Source: Nitrospirota bacterium
Lineage (GTDB): Bacteria; Nitrospirota; RBG-16-64-22; JACRHK01
Assembly (NCBI GenBank): GCA_016217625.1
Contig: JACRHK010000065.1
Coordinates: forward strand, 1 to 6,369
Reading direction: 5' to 3'
Length of the DNA stretch: 6,369 nucleotides
Part shown: positions 6,319 through 6,369 of the stretch, piece after piece
How the letters are laid out: each line of letters opens with the position of its first letter
Numbering within the stretch: the first letter of the stretch is position 1
Notes under the pieces: model-generated
The model's input: the letters and a program-made list of their open reading frames with translations, nothing else
The model's database searches: none
Told to the model about the DNA's origin: nothing
Position numbers and translations under genes: made by a program

Positions 6319-6339
6319 TATCAGCAATCAGCTATCAGC
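6319..6339 (+). repeat. Three heptamer repeats (TATCAGC / AATCAGC / TATCAGC)
   Basis: Three consecutive 7-bp units sit downstream of purL, the middle one differing by one base. They share a TCAG core with the GAAGTCA array upstream of purS. The units are part of the inverted repeat described separately. Confidence 0.75.
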
Positions 6340-6355
6340 TAAGGTTGACTGCTGA
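6321..6355 (+). repeat. Imperfect inverted repeat after purL
   Basis: TCAGCAATCA (6321-6330) faces TGACTGCTGA (6346-6355). Nine of ten positions pair, around a 15-base loop. No T-tract follows, so it is not a standard intrinsic terminator. It could still mark the 3' end of the pur transcript or be a chance product of the heptamer repeats. Confidence 0.4.
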
Positions 6356-6362
6356 GAGCATA

Positions 6363-6369
6363 ATGGCAA
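6363..6369 (+). CDS. Possible first codons of a downstream gene (cut by window end)
   Basis: ATG GCA begins at 6363, with a weak GAGAG-like purine stretch at 6354-6358 just before it. If real, it starts a plus-strand gene 65 bp after purL; purF often follows purL in other genomes. Two codons cannot establish a gene, so this is only a pointer. Confidence 0.2.

Overview
This window looks like chromosome from a Gram-negative, fairly high-GC bacterium. The Gram-negative call rests on an exported outer-membrane beta-barrel protein (1655-2464). The FGAM synthase is the split purS/purQ/purL type, not the single long PurL of gamma-proteobacteria. Heptamer (7-bp) tandem repeats in the intergenic gaps recall genomes such as NC10/Methylomirabilota, Nitrospirota and some former delta-proteobacteria. 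That placement is only an impression; nothing here fixes the phylum. All genes are on the plus strand.

Layout. (a) 1-411: the 3' end of an unrecognised gene that enters from upstream. It overlaps the next gene, 405-1466, an exported beta-propeller (YVTN-like) protein. These two are lower in GC (about 50% in a hand-counted stretch) than the genes to the right. (b) 1467-1654: a 188-bp gap with no convincing RNA, promoter or terminator. (c) 1655-2464: an outer-membrane barrel of the 'MetA-pathway of phenol degradation' type. (d) 2463-2525: nine tandem copies of a heptamer fill almost all of the space between the barrel stop codon and the purS ribosome binding site. (e) 2543-6297: a purine biosynthesis operon, purS - purQ - hicB - hicA - purL. 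(f) 6298-6369: more heptamer repeats, an inverted repeat, a possible promoter, and perhaps the first codons of another gene.

How the genes work together. PurS, PurQ and PurL form the glutamine-dependent FGAM synthase, the fourth step of de novo IMP synthesis. PurQ releases ammonia from glutamine, PurL performs the ATP-dependent amidation, and PurS bridges the two. The notable feature is a complete small HicB/HicA toxin-antitoxin pair lodged between purQ and purL. hicB has its own strong Shine-Dalgarno, hicA starts in a TAATG overlap with hicB, and purL starts in an ATGA overlap with hicA. The toxin-antitoxin pair is therefore not just nearby: translation of purL is probably coupled to that of the toxin. 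Its GC content (about 54-56%) is lower than purQ/purL (about 62-68% in counted stretches), which fits later insertion. The HicB is the short form without an obvious DNA-binding domain, so the pair may depend on purine-operon transcription.

The non-coding gaps of the purine locus all show 7-bp periodicity, with a different heptamer in each: before purS, between purS and purQ, and after purL. No intrinsic terminator with a clear stem plus T-tract was found anywhere in the window.
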